Of a stretch of 64,000 bases of DNA, positions 27,002-35,264 are shown piece by piece. This DNA comes from Palsa-295 sp963785585. GTDB lineage: Bacteria > Acidobacteriota > Terriglobia > Acidiferrales > UBA7541. The DNA is taken from contig CAWAVW010000004.1 in assembly GCA_963785585.1 (NCBI GenBank), positions 2,666,001-2,730,000 of the forward strand, written 5' to 3'. The translations under genes and the position numbers were made by a program. The notes below the pieces were generated by a model. The model saw only the letters and a program-made list of their open reading frames with translations. It was not told where the DNA came from and ran no database searches. Each line of letters begins with the position of its first letter. The stretch's first letter is position 1.

Positions 27002-27880
27002 ATGTCGCCGGAAAACCGCGCCGAGCTGCTTGCCGTGCTCGCCGCCGATCCGTCGGACGAAATCGCGCAAAGCGCCCACAGCCAACTTCTCGATTTGCCG
27101 GTGTCCGCCTTTATCGCCGCGCTGGGACGGGCGGACGCCGACCCGCGCCTTTTCGACTATTGCGCCGATGCCCTCGGCGACATGCCGGGCATCGCGGATG
27201 CGCTCGCAAAAAACGCGGCAAGCCCCGTGGACGTCCTGACGCCGCTCGCGCCATTGCTTTCCAGCAACGGCATTCAATCCCTACTCGATAATCTCGATCG
27301 GCTGAGTTCAGATCCCGATCTCGGCTCGGCGCTGGCCGCTTCCTCGGCCGCTACCGCGGAGCAACAAGAGCTTCTCAGCGAAATCGACACGAACGTTCCG
27401 CTGCCCGTGCAAGACATCGAACTCGCCGCCGAGGAAATCGTACCCGACAAGAAGAAACGCATGACTCTGTTGCAGAGAGTCTCGCAGATGAACGTCGTTC
27501 AGCGAATTCAGCTTGCCGTTAAAGGCGGCCGCGAAGAGCGCATGCTGCTGATTCGCGACCCGAACAAAATCGTCCAGCGCGGCGTACTGCAATCACCGCG
27601 GCTGACCGATTTGGAAGTGGAAAGTTTCGCCGCGATGGCCAACGTTTCGACGGAAGTGCTGCGGATCATCGCCAACAACCGCAACATGGTGAAAAATTAC
27701 GTGGTCGCCAAAAATCTCACCAAGAACCCGAAAACCCCTCTGGACATCTCACTCCACCTGCTGCCGCGCCTTACTCCCATTGACCTGAAATTCCTTTGCG
27801 GCAACAAAAACATTCCAGAAACACTCCGTTCGACCGCTTTGAAGCTTCAGCGTTCTCGTACGTCGAAGAAACCCGAGTGA
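27002..27880 (+). CDS. Unknown conserved helical protein
   Basis: A 292-aa protein I do not recognise. It is all-alpha in appearance, with Ala/Leu/Asp-rich repeat-like helices in the first half (ENRAELLAVLAADPSDEIAQ, similar in feel to HEAT-like repeats), a charged linker with PDKKKRM near residue 155, and a second half with MLLIRDPNKIVQRGVLQSP, NVSTEVLRIIANNRNMVKN and PLDISLHLLPRLTPIDLKFL. There is no signal peptide or membrane segment. The frame stays open upstream to about 26918 (AELRAAILAGTATLEQKN) without ATG, GTG or TTG, and the ATG at 27002 lacks a ribosome site, so the start is uncertain. It is probably cotranscribed with the RodZ-like gene. Confidence 0.7.
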   Translation: MSPENRAELLAVLAADPSDEIAQSAHSQLLDLPVSAFIAALGRADADPRLFDYCADALGDMPGIADALAKNAASPVDVLTPLAPLLSSNGIQSLLDNLDRLSSDPDLGSALAASSAATAEQQELLSEIDTNVPLPVQDIELAAEEIVPDKKKRMTLLQRVSQMNVVQRIQLAVKGGREERMLLIRDPNKIVQRGVLQSPRLTDLEVESFAAMANVSTEVLRIIANNRNMVKNYVVAKNLTKNPKTPLDISLHLLPRLTPIDLKFLCGNKNIPETLRSTALKLQRSRTSKKPE

Positions 27881-27970
27881 AGAACACGGATTTGCCAAAA
27901 GAACGAAGCGTATTGCAGGTGTGTTCCGTCGGGAATGTCGTGGCGCAACTTCAGAACTGCAGTTGCCTTC

Positions 27971-29434
27971 CTAATTTGACGCGGAGGGTGCCGCAGCCAG
28001 CGATCGTTGCACCTGCTCTTTGTAAATCTGAGCCTTCGTCAGAATCGCGGCTTCATCCAGCGTCAACATCCTCCGGTCTTCCATTACAACCCTTCCGCCG
28101 ATTACGACCGTCCTCACGTCGCTTGCTTTGAGCGAGTAAACCAGCGCCGAATACACATTGTACATAGGCGTCGCGTGAGGAGACGTCGTATCGACTAAAA
28201 TCAAATCCGCTTTCTTGCCGGTTTCCAGCGATCCAACGAGCTTCTCCATGTGCAGGGCGCGCGCGCCCGTGATCGTCGCCATGGCGACCAGCTGTTCGGC
28301 GGGCAAAGCCCGCGAATCCATCCGCGAGACTTTCTGCAGTTTCGCCCCCAGGTCCATTTCTTCGAACATGTCTTCATTGTTGTTACTGGCCGCGCCATCG
28401 GTAGCAAGTCCGACCGCTTCCCCGGCCGCCAACATCTCAATCGCCGGCATTACGCCGGCGGCCGTTTTCATATTGCTTGATGGATTAAATTCGCAGCCGA
28501 CGCCCTCCTGCACAAGCACGGCAATGTCGGCCTGATTCACCCAAATGCAGTGCGCGCCCACAACCTCCGGACCGAGCACGCCGGCGCGCTCCAGATACGC
28601 GACAGGACTTAGCCCGTATTTCTGACGGCTTTGTTCGAGTTCAAAGGGCGCCTCCGCAATGTGAATTAAAATCGGCGCATGATTCCTGCGCGCGAGAGCT
28701 GCCGCATCCTGCAGAGTCTTCTCCGAGCAGGTGTACATCGAATGCGGCCCCACGGCGGCAACGATCAGCGGATCGCCCTTCCAGTGGTCGAGATACTTTT
28801 GGGTGTAAACGAACGCTTCTGCCGGAGTCTTATTGTCGGGCGCGGGGAAATCGATGATCGTCTCGCTCAGGACGCCGCGCATTCCCGCTTCCTTGGTCAC
28901 GCGCGCCACCACATCTTCGAAGTAATACATGTCAGCGTACGTTGTCGTTCCTCCGCGCAGCATTTCCAGCAGACTCAGCCGCGTTCCCCACTCGACGAAG
29001 TCTTCGGTCACATTGCGCGCTTCCGCAGGGAAGATGTATTTGTGCAACCACTCGTCGAGCGCCAGATCGTCCGCCACACCGCGAAACAGGCTCATCGCCG
29101 CGTGGGCATGGCCGTTGATCAGGCCGGGCATCACAATCGCGCCGTGCGCATCGATCACTTTGGCTGCGTCGTATTTCGATGCCAGATCGGTCGCCGTTCC
29201 TACGGCGATAATCGAATCGCCGCGCGCCGCCACCGCGCCATCGTTGATCACCCGCCGCTGCGCATCCATCGTCACTACCAGTCCGTTGGTCACGAGCAGA
29301 TCCACTTTTTCTTTCGCTCTCGCTATGGGAGCCACGAACAGCAGCACGCACACGATCCCAGCCGCGATCAACGAGCAATTGAGGAAAGCGGCCCTTTCGC
29401 GAGAAATCCGAAAATCGGAATCAAAACGAAGCAT
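27971..29434 (-). CDS. Exported amidohydrolase, MTA/SAH deaminase type
   Basis: Amidohydrolase-superfamily deaminase of the TRZ/ATZ-MtaD group, 487 aa. The metal site is visible: GLINGHAHAAMSLFRG (HxH), LIHIAEAP (His), GAHCIWV and the catalytic Asp in LATDGAASNN. Members deaminate 5'-methylthioadenosine, S-adenosylhomocysteine, guanine or related compounds. Unusually, it begins with a hydrophobic segment NCSLIAAGIVCVLLFVAP ending in ARAKEK, which looks like a signal peptide or anchor, so the enzyme may act in the periplasm. The ATG at 29434 follows AGGAG by nine bases. It is the last gene of the nucleoside run. Confidence 0.85.
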   Translation of the reverse strand: MLRFDSDFRISRERAAFLNCSLIAAGIVCVLLFVAPIARAKEKVDLLVTNGLVVTMDAQRRVINDGAVAARGDSIIAVGTATDLASKYDAAKVIDAHGAIVMPGLINGHAHAAMSLFRGVADDLALDEWLHKYIFPAEARNVTEDFVEWGTRLSLLEMLRGGTTTYADMYYFEDVVARVTKEAGMRGVLSETIIDFPAPDNKTPAEAFVYTQKYLDHWKGDPLIVAAVGPHSMYTCSEKTLQDAAALARRNHAPILIHIAEAPFELEQSRQKYGLSPVAYLERAGVLGPEVVGAHCIWVNQADIAVLVQEGVGCEFNPSSNMKTAAGVMPAIEMLAAGEAVGLATDGAASNNNEDMFEEMDLGAKLQKVSRMDSRALPAEQLVAMATITGARALHMEKLVGSLETGKKADLILVDTTSPHATPMYNVYSALVYSLKASDVRTVVIGGRVVMEDRRMLTLDEAAILTKAQIYKEQVQRSLAAAPSASN

Positions 29435-29466
29435 CCGTAAATTCTCCTGGCGAAGGCGCGATCATT

Positions 29467-29859
29467 TCACAGAAACGAGGCATCAAAAGGTCTCGGCAGC
29501 AATTTTCCCGCCGTTTCGGTTTCTACTTTTCCGTCGAGATTCGCCATCACCACGGGCACGTCGCCGCAAAATTCCCAGATAATCTGGCGGCACGCCCCGC
29601 ACGGCGGAGTCAGTCCGGGCACATCGGTTACAACCGCAATTGCGTCAAATCCGCGTTCGCCCTCGGAAACTGCTTTGAAGATCGCCACGCGCTCCGCGCA
29701 ACACGTGAGCCCCAGCGTCGCGTTCTCCACGTTGCATCCCGTAAACACGCGCCCGGAATTCGCCCGCACCGCCGCACCCACGCGAAAATTCGAAAACGGC
29801 GCGTACGCATTTTCGCGCGCTTGTCTGGCAGCGGTAATCAACGAATCGTATTCGCTCAT
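29467..29859 (-). CDS. cdd: Cytidine deaminase
   Basis: Deaminates cytidine and deoxycytidine to uridine forms. The 130-aa product is the short tetrameric type. It has SNFRVGAAVRANSGRVFTGC, the zinc motif with the catalytic Glu in CCAERVAIFKAV and the second zinc motif PPCGACRQIIWEF. The start at 29859 is chosen (GAGGAAG upstream and the normal N-terminus); a TTG at 29883 touching the punA stop is the alternative. Confidence 0.95.
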   Translation of the reverse strand: MSEYDSLITAARQARENAYAPFSNFRVGAAVRANSGRVFTGCNVENATLGLTCCAERVAIFKAVSEGERGFDAIAVVTDVPGLTPPCGACRQIIWEFCGDVPVVMANLDGKVETETAGKLLPRPFDASFL

Positions 29860-29879
29860 CGCCAACTTCCTCGTGTCCC

Positions 29880-30758
29880 TCAAGTCTCGCGTTTGGCGTC
29901 TGCCGAAATCATCGGCAGCACCGCGCGCAGTAACGCGATGAATTGAGTCTTCACGCGTTCGCCTGTTTCCAGTACTTCTTTATGATCAATCGGCTGGTCC
30001 AAAACCCCCGCCGCCATATTCGTGACGCACGAAATTCCCAGCACCCCAATTCCCATGTGTGCCGCCGCGATCGCTTCGGGCACGGTGGACATGCCCACCA
30101 GATCCGCGCCAATCGTCCGCAAATAGCGAATTTCCGCCGGAGTCTCGTAACTCGGACCAGCCAGCGCGGCGTACACACCTTCGCCAATTTCCATTCCCAG
30201 CCGCTTCGCCTCTACCAGCGCGATGTCGCGATATGGCTTCCAATACGCCGTGGTCATGTCCGGAAATCGTTGACCAAATCGTTCGTCGTTCGGCCCGATC
30301 AGCGGATTCGCACCTTGCAGATTGATGTGGTCGCGAATCACCACCAGGGTGCCCTGCCCGTAATCCTTGTTGATACCTCCGGCAGCGTTGGTCAGTATCG
30401 CCGAGCGAACCCCCATCCGACCGAGCACGCGGATCGGAAACGCGACTTCTTTCGCCGAATAACCTTCGTAAAGATGCACCCGGCCTTGCATCGCTGCAAC
30501 CACTGTCGTCCCGGCTTTGCCGATCACCAGCTGCCCGGCATGTCCGATTGCCGTCGAATGCGGAAAGCCCGGAATTTTTCCGTACGGTATTCGCACCGCG
30601 TCGGTCAAGTTGTCGGCGAAAGCGCCGAGCCCTGACCCAAGCACCACCGCGACCACGGGGCGCAGTTTCGTCTTCGATAAAACATACTTGGCCGCGCGAT
30701 CCGCTCGCGCGAATTCTACATTGCCTGTAGCCCCTGATGCTTTGCGCGCCGCGCTCAT
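29880..30758 (-). CDS. punA: Purine nucleoside phosphorylase (trimeric type)
   Basis: Phosphorolyses inosine, guanosine and their deoxy forms to base plus (deoxy)ribose-1-phosphate. The 292-aa product has the phosphate loop VVLGSGLGAFAD, QGRVHLYEGYS, LTNAAGGINKDY, the PNP family-2 purine-site region AALAGPSYETPAEIR with the key Glu, and GVLGISCVTNMAAG with the base-specific Asn. Its start overlaps the end of nupC by four bases (ATGA). Confidence 0.95.
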   Translation of the reverse strand: MSAARKASGATGNVEFARADRAAKYVLSKTKLRPVVAVVLGSGLGAFADNLTDAVRIPYGKIPGFPHSTAIGHAGQLVIGKAGTTVVAAMQGRVHLYEGYSAKEVAFPIRVLGRMGVRSAILTNAAGGINKDYGQGTLVVIRDHINLQGANPLIGPNDERFGQRFPDMTTAYWKPYRDIALVEAKRLGMEIGEGVYAALAGPSYETPAEIRYLRTIGADLVGMSTVPEAIAAAHMGIGVLGISCVTNMAAGVLDQPIDHKEVLETGERVKTQFIALLRAVLPMISADAKRET

Positions 30759-31990
30759 CGCAGCATAATCCCCACGATGGACGCTGACATTAAATTCGCC
30801 ATCGTGCCCGCGGCCATGGCGCGAATCCCGAGCCGCGCGAGGTCCGCTTTCTTATTCGGTGCGAGCGCGCCGATCCCGCCAATCTGAATTCCAATCGAGC
30901 TGAAATTTGCAAACCCGCACAGCGCAAACGTGGCAATCGTGAACGATCGCGGATCCATCGAATCCTTCAGCGGTCCCAACCTCTGAAACGCCACGAGTTC
31001 ATTGGTCACCATGCGCAGTCCCAGTAAATTCCCCATCGTGTGGCAGTCTTTCCAGGGAATTCCGATCACCCACGCTACCGGCGAAAATAGATACCCGAAA
31101 ATCTGCTCCACGCTCGACGGAAACCACGCAATTCCGTGCGCAAACAGAAAGCCATGCGTCACGCTAAAAAGTCCGTCCACCAGGTAAATCAACGCGATAA
31201 ACGTGACCAGCATCGCGCCCACATTCACCGCCAGATTCAGTCCATCAATCGTCCCGCGTGAGATTGCGCCCAGCGCGTTTGTATCCCGTTCGAGCGGCGC
31301 CATTTCCACGCGGCCAGACGTCACCGGAACTTCTGTCTCCGGCACAATGATCTTCGAAAGCAAAATCGTGCCCGGCGCCGTCATGATCACCGCCGCCAGC
31401 AAATGCTTCGCTTCGATTCCGTACGCGATGTAGGCCGCCATCATTCCGCCGGACACGTGCGCCATTCCGCTGGTCATGATCGTCATCAACTCGGATTTCG
31501 TCACTTCCGGCAAATACGGACGAATCGTGAGCGGTGCTTCCGTCTGGCCCATGAATATACTCGCTGCAACGTTCAGCGATTCCGCGCCGCTCGCGCCCAT
31601 CAGGCGAGTCATCACCACGGCGGCAACCTTGATCACCGCCTGCATCACGCCGAAGTAATAAAGCAACGCGAAGACAGCGGCGATGAAAATGATCGTTGGC
31701 AGCACCTGGAATGCAAAAAAGAATCCCATGGACGAACCTTTCTTGCCCAGGTCGCCAAATAAAAATTGCGATCCGAAGTAAGAAAAATCCAGCAGCCAGG
31801 TGACGCCCGCGCCGGCTTTCTGAAAAATCAGTTGGCCAAACGTCCAGCGCAATACCAGAAACGCAAACACAATTTGCAGCCCAAGACCCCAGGCGACTGT
31901 CTTCAATCGGATCGCGCGCCGGTTCGACGAAATCAGGTACGCCACCGCCATCATCGTGAGCAAACCCAATACGCCGACTAGTCGGTGCAT
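30755..31990 (-). CDS. nupC: Concentrative nucleoside transporter NupC
   Basis: A CNT-family nucleoside:cation symporter in the inner membrane, 411 aa with 10 or so hydrophobic segments. The family signatures GASGAESLNVAASIFMGQTE and ELMTIMTSGMAHVSGGMMAA are present, as is GFANFSSIGIQIGGIGALAP near the end. The start at 31990 gives a clean first membrane helix (LVGVLGLLTMMAVAYLISSN); an upstream frame extension to 32101 overlaps the phosphorylase gene and is arginine-rich. It supplies the substrates for the phosphorylases and deaminases encoded around it. Confidence 0.93.
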   Translation of the reverse strand: MHRLVGVLGLLTMMAVAYLISSNRRAIRLKTVAWGLGLQIVFAFLVLRWTFGQLIFQKAGAGVTWLLDFSYFGSQFLFGDLGKKGSSMGFFFAFQVLPTIIFIAAVFALLYYFGVMQAVIKVAAVVMTRLMGASGAESLNVAASIFMGQTEAPLTIRPYLPEVTKSELMTIMTSGMAHVSGGMMAAYIAYGIEAKHLLAAVIMTAPGTILLSKIIVPETEVPVTSGRVEMAPLERDTNALGAISRGTIDGLNLAVNVGAMLVTFIALIYLVDGLFSVTHGFLFAHGIAWFPSSVEQIFGYLFSPVAWVIGIPWKDCHTMGNLLGLRMVTNELVAFQRLGPLKDSMDPRSFTIATFALCGFANFSSIGIQIGGIGALAPNKKADLARLGIRAMAAGTMANLMSASIVGIMLR

Positions 31991-32033
31991 GCGAGACACA
32001 CTCCCTTTTCGCTGCTTCCTACCCCGGAAACGC

Positions 32034-33353
32034 TCACAGGATTCCCTCCGCCCCGATGATTTTTCGCACCAGCGGCTGTGGTGCGGGCGCCTTCGGGCCA
32101 ATCTCGAAGCTTTCGTTCAACAACCGCAACGCATGCACGAGCCGCGTGTCCTGGTTGTAATGAACAGTGCAAAGAATCTCACCCTCGGCCACTTTATCGC
32201 CAAGCCGCTTATGAATTTCCAGCCCCACCGCTGGATCGACCGAGTCTTCGTGCCGTTCCCGTCCGCCGCCTAATACCATGCTCGCGATTCCGACTTGTTC
32301 GCATTGGATACGCGTTACAAACCCGCCACGAGGCGCATGCACCCGCGCCGTAAACTTCGCCTGCGGCAAAATCGCCGGATCATCCACCACGCGTGCATCC
32401 CCGCCCTGCATGCGAACGACTTCGCGGAATGTATCACGCGCGCGTCCGGAAGCAATCATTTCCACCGCAAGTTCGCGTCCGTCCGCTACCCGCTTCACGC
32501 GCCCGCCCAGCGCAAGCATCCACGCCGAAAGCTCGACGCAGAGCTCACGTAAATCGCTGGGCCCTTCGCCATTCAATATCTCGATGCACTCCGCCACTTC
32601 CATCGCGTTGCCGACTTTGCGTCCCAGCGGCTGCTCCATGTCGGTGATCAGCGCCACGACTTTCTTTCCCATCCTGGTCCCGGTTTCGACCATCAATCCA
32701 GCCAAATATTCGGCTTCATCTTGATCTTTCATGAACGCGCCGTTGCCCGTCTTTACGTCGAGCACCAGCGCGTCGATACCCTCCGCCATTTTCTTGCTCA
32801 TGATCGACGCAGTGATTAGGTATGGGCTTTCAACCGTCGCAGTGACATCCCGCAGAGCGTACAGTTTCTTGTCAGCAGGCGCGATCTGTGGCGTCTGGCC
32901 GATTAGCCCGCAGCGGGTAGCTTCGAGCACGCGGCGAAATTTCTCCAAACTCAGATCTACGCGAAACCCGGGGATCGACTCAAGCTTATCGAGCGTCCCG
33001 CCCGTGTGGCCCAGGCCTCGCCCGCTGATCATCGGCACGTATAATCCTGCCGCAGCCACAATCGGCGCCACGACGAGCGAAGTCTTGTCCCCCACTCCGC
33101 CCGTCGAATGTTTGTCCACCTTCGCTGCCGGCAAGTCCGACCAGTCCAGAACCGTCCCGGAGTGCAGCATCGCTTCGGTGAGAGCTGCGAGCTCCGCGCG
33201 CGTCATGCCGCGCCACACCACGGCCATCAGAAATGCGGCGGCTTGGTAATCCGGAATTCGTGCGTGGGTGATACCGTCCACCAAAAACGCAATTTCTTCG
33301 CGAGTCAGTTCCGCGGCGTCGCGCTTTTTGCGGAGGATGTCAACGGCGCGCAT
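32034..33353 (-). CDS. deoA: Pyrimidine/thymidine phosphorylase
   Basis: Cleaves thymidine (and possibly uridine) with phosphate. The 439-aa product has the family signature SGRGLGHTGGTLDKLESIPG, the phosphate-binding KHSTGGVGDKTSL, DVTATVESPYLITASIMSKK and VLDVKTGNGAF. The Lys/Ser/Thr residues for phosphate and pyrimidine binding are all visible. The sequence does not settle whether it is strict thymidine phosphorylase (DeoA) or the broader Pdp. nupC follows after 43 bases. Confidence 0.93.
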   Translation of the reverse strand: MRAVDILRKKRDAAELTREEIAFLVDGITHARIPDYQAAAFLMAVVWRGMTRAELAALTEAMLHSGTVLDWSDLPAAKVDKHSTGGVGDKTSLVVAPIVAAAGLYVPMISGRGLGHTGGTLDKLESIPGFRVDLSLEKFRRVLEATRCGLIGQTPQIAPADKKLYALRDVTATVESPYLITASIMSKKMAEGIDALVLDVKTGNGAFMKDQDEAEYLAGLMVETGTRMGKKVVALITDMEQPLGRKVGNAMEVAECIEILNGEGPSDLRELCVELSAWMLALGGRVKRVADGRELAVEMIASGRARDTFREVVRMQGGDARVVDDPAILPQAKFTARVHAPRGGFVTRIQCEQVGIASMVLGGGRERHEDSVDPAVGLEIHKRLGDKVAEGEILCTVHYNQDTRLVHALRLLNESFEIGPKAPAPQPLVRKIIGAEGIL

Positions 33354-33427
33354 CGGAAGGCAGGTGTCTCCAGGTTACGGGCGGTCTCGTCTCGTAATCC
33401 GAGTCGAAATAGCAATTGAAATCTGCA

Positions 33428-34222
33428 TTACAGCTTCAGCGACATCGCCGCAATTTCCGCAGCGGTTCGCTGAATCTCGTCGTGCACGTGTCCGTTGGTA
33501 ACCAGGATGTCAGGGCCGCCGGGGGTGTACGGTGCGCCCCTCAAGTCCGTTACTTTTCCGCCGGCTTCCGTCGCGATCAAGATTCCCGCTGCTGTGTCCC
33601 AGGACTTCAGTCCAAACTCCCAGAAAGCCTCGAACCGCCCGCACGCCACCGAGCAAAGATCGAGCGCCGCCGAACCGTCGCGCCGTACTCCGTGCGAACG
33701 TAGCGTGAACTGCCAGTAGTACTGAATATTGCCAACGTCGCCGCGCTTATGCGCGGGGAATCCCGTGGCCACCAGGCTCGTTTCCATCGACCGAATCCCC
33801 GAAACTCGAATGGGATCGCCATTCAGAAGCGCGCCCTCGCCTCGCTGGGCGCAAAAAAGCTCGTTGCTGACCGGGTTGAACACAATTCCCAGCAGCGGCT
33901 TGCCCTCTTCGAGCAGCGCGATCGAAACCGCGAAACAAGGATAGCCGTGCGCGAAATTCGTTGTTCCGTCGAGAGGATCGATGTGCCATTCATAGCGCGA
34001 GGCACCCACCGCGCCGCCCGAACCTTCCTCCGCCACAATCCGATGCTCTGGAAATTCGCGGCGTAACCGCCCGACGATCAGCGATTCGGAGCGTTTGTCC
34101 GTCTCCGTAACCAAATCGACGTCGCCCTTGTAGGAAATTTTCTGCGGGCGCGAATGCTCGGCGAGCAGTACGGCACCCGCTTCGCGCGCAGCTTCCATCG
34201 CTACATCGAAAAACTTGCTCAT
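33428..34222 (-). CDS. suhB: Inositol monophosphatase family protein
   Basis: A Mg-dependent phosphatase of 264 aa. Metal-binding motifs are GDVDLVTETDKRSE, VAEEGSGGA, the signature WHIDPLDGTTNFAHGYP and the C-terminal LKSWDTAAGILIATEAGG. E. coli SuhB dephosphorylates myo-inositol-1-phosphate and also modulates rRNA antitermination; other members act on histidinol phosphate or fructose-1,6-bisphosphate, so the symbol is provisional. It lies 52 bases after the VWFA gene and 74 before the phosphorylase. Confidence 0.9.
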   Translation of the reverse strand: MSKFFDVAMEAAREAGAVLLAEHSRPQKISYKGDVDLVTETDKRSESLIVGRLRREFPEHRIVAEEGSGGAVGASRYEWHIDPLDGTTNFAHGYPCFAVSIALLEEGKPLLGIVFNPVSNELFCAQRGEGALLNGDPIRVSGIRSMETSLVATGFPAHKRGDVGNIQYYWQFTLRSHGVRRDGSAALDLCSVACGRFEAFWEFGLKSWDTAAGILIATEAGGKVTDLRGAPYTPGGPDILVTNGHVHDEIQRTAAEIAAMSLKL

Positions 34223-34274
34223 TCACTCAGCCCTTGTTTGGTCGGTCGTCACGCTTGTACCGATAACCCAATCG

Positions 34275-35264
34275 TCATGGAGTTCCGCTTGCCATGTATT
34301 GCTTGCGGAAACGCACGGTATCGCCCGTGCTTACCTTCACTACGATGTGCCGCACACTTCCCGCAGGAGGCGGCGGACTCGGATAATAACTCAGCAAATA
34401 CTGCGTCCGCAGTTCACGGTTGATCAAATCGAAGATCTTCTGGATCTCGTCCATTGTTGTCGGATAGTACATCGCTCCGCCGGTGCTGTCCGTAATGGTC
34501 TCGACCGCGTGTTCACCAGCCGTGTTCCATCCGGCGTTCGACTTCATCGGTCGCACGACGACGGTATAGAGCAGCGCATCCGACGCAATCGCAGCGCGGC
34601 GTGCGTCGTCGAACTTGGATATCGATGTCGTCTCGCCCGCGTCCGTAATCATCACGATCGCCCGCCGTCTTTCTGGCCCCATACGTTTTAGGGTTTGCGA
34701 GCCCAGAACCAACGCATCATACAGCGACGTTCCCATATCCGAGCCCGGCTCGGCGCGCCGAACCGCATCTTCGAGCGTTTTCACGTTGTCGGTGAAGTTG
34801 CTCAATTGCGTCACATCGCTCGTGAACGAAAAAACCGAAAACCGGTCCCCCTTACGCACCACTTCTTCGAAAAAATGCTCGGAGGCGTCCTTCTCGATTT
34901 TCAGTTCGATCGCCGCCGACCCGCTCATATCGATCATCAACACCAGATCGAGCGGTCGATTGGTCTGCGGCTCAAATCGAACAATTTTCTGCGCCAATCC
35001 TTCTTCCGTAATTTGGAACGCGCTCTGATCGAGTCCCACGACCGGCTCGTTCTTGGCATCGAGCACATTGGCCAGCACGTTGACCAAATCCGTTTGCACG
35101 CGAATCGGCCCCTTCTGTCGCTGTTGGGGCTGCGAGATCGAAACGGACTCGCAATCTTTTGAGCCAACACAGGCGCCGGGCGAGCCCCGCGATAGCCATA
35201 CGCTTCCGGGCAACGAGAAACCCGCCAGTACGATGACCGGAAGCACCGATGTAAGATATTTCAT
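34275..35264 (-). CDS. Exported VWFA-domain protein, acidobacterial TIGR03436 type
   Basis: A 329-aa protein with an N-terminal signal (SVLPVIVLAGFSLPGSVWL). The pattern IRVQTDLVNVLANVLDAKNE with FQITEEGLAQKIVRFEP, then a von Willebrand factor A domain with an intact MIDAS (VLMIDMSGSAA, DMGTSLYDALVL, VMITDAGETTS) and the tail RTQYLLSYYPSPPPPAG, matches the VWFA-related family that is greatly expanded in Acidobacteria. The function is unknown; metal-dependent protein binding outside the inner membrane is likely. It abuts the MoaD-MoaE gene directly. It is the best single taxonomic marker in the window. Confidence 0.9.
   Translation of the reverse strand: MKYLTSVLPVIVLAGFSLPGSVWLSRGSPGACVGSKDCESVSISQPQQRQKGPIRVQTDLVNVLANVLDAKNEPVVGLDQSAFQITEEGLAQKIVRFEPQTNRPLDLVLMIDMSGSAAIELKIEKDASEHFFEEVVRKGDRFSVFSFTSDVTQLSNFTDNVKTLEDAVRRAEPGSDMGTSLYDALVLGSQTLKRMGPERRRAIVMITDAGETTSISKFDDARRAAIASDALLYTVVVRPMKSNAGWNTAGEHAVETITDSTGGAMYYPTTMDEIQKIFDLINRELRTQYLLSYYPSPPPPAGSVRHIVVKVSTGDTVRFRKQYMASGTP

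Noticed and set aside
27881..27970. GCAACT...AGTTGC inverted repeat between convergent genes as a terminator
   Set aside because: Only six pairs with a ten-base loop and no T or A run on either side; not convincing.
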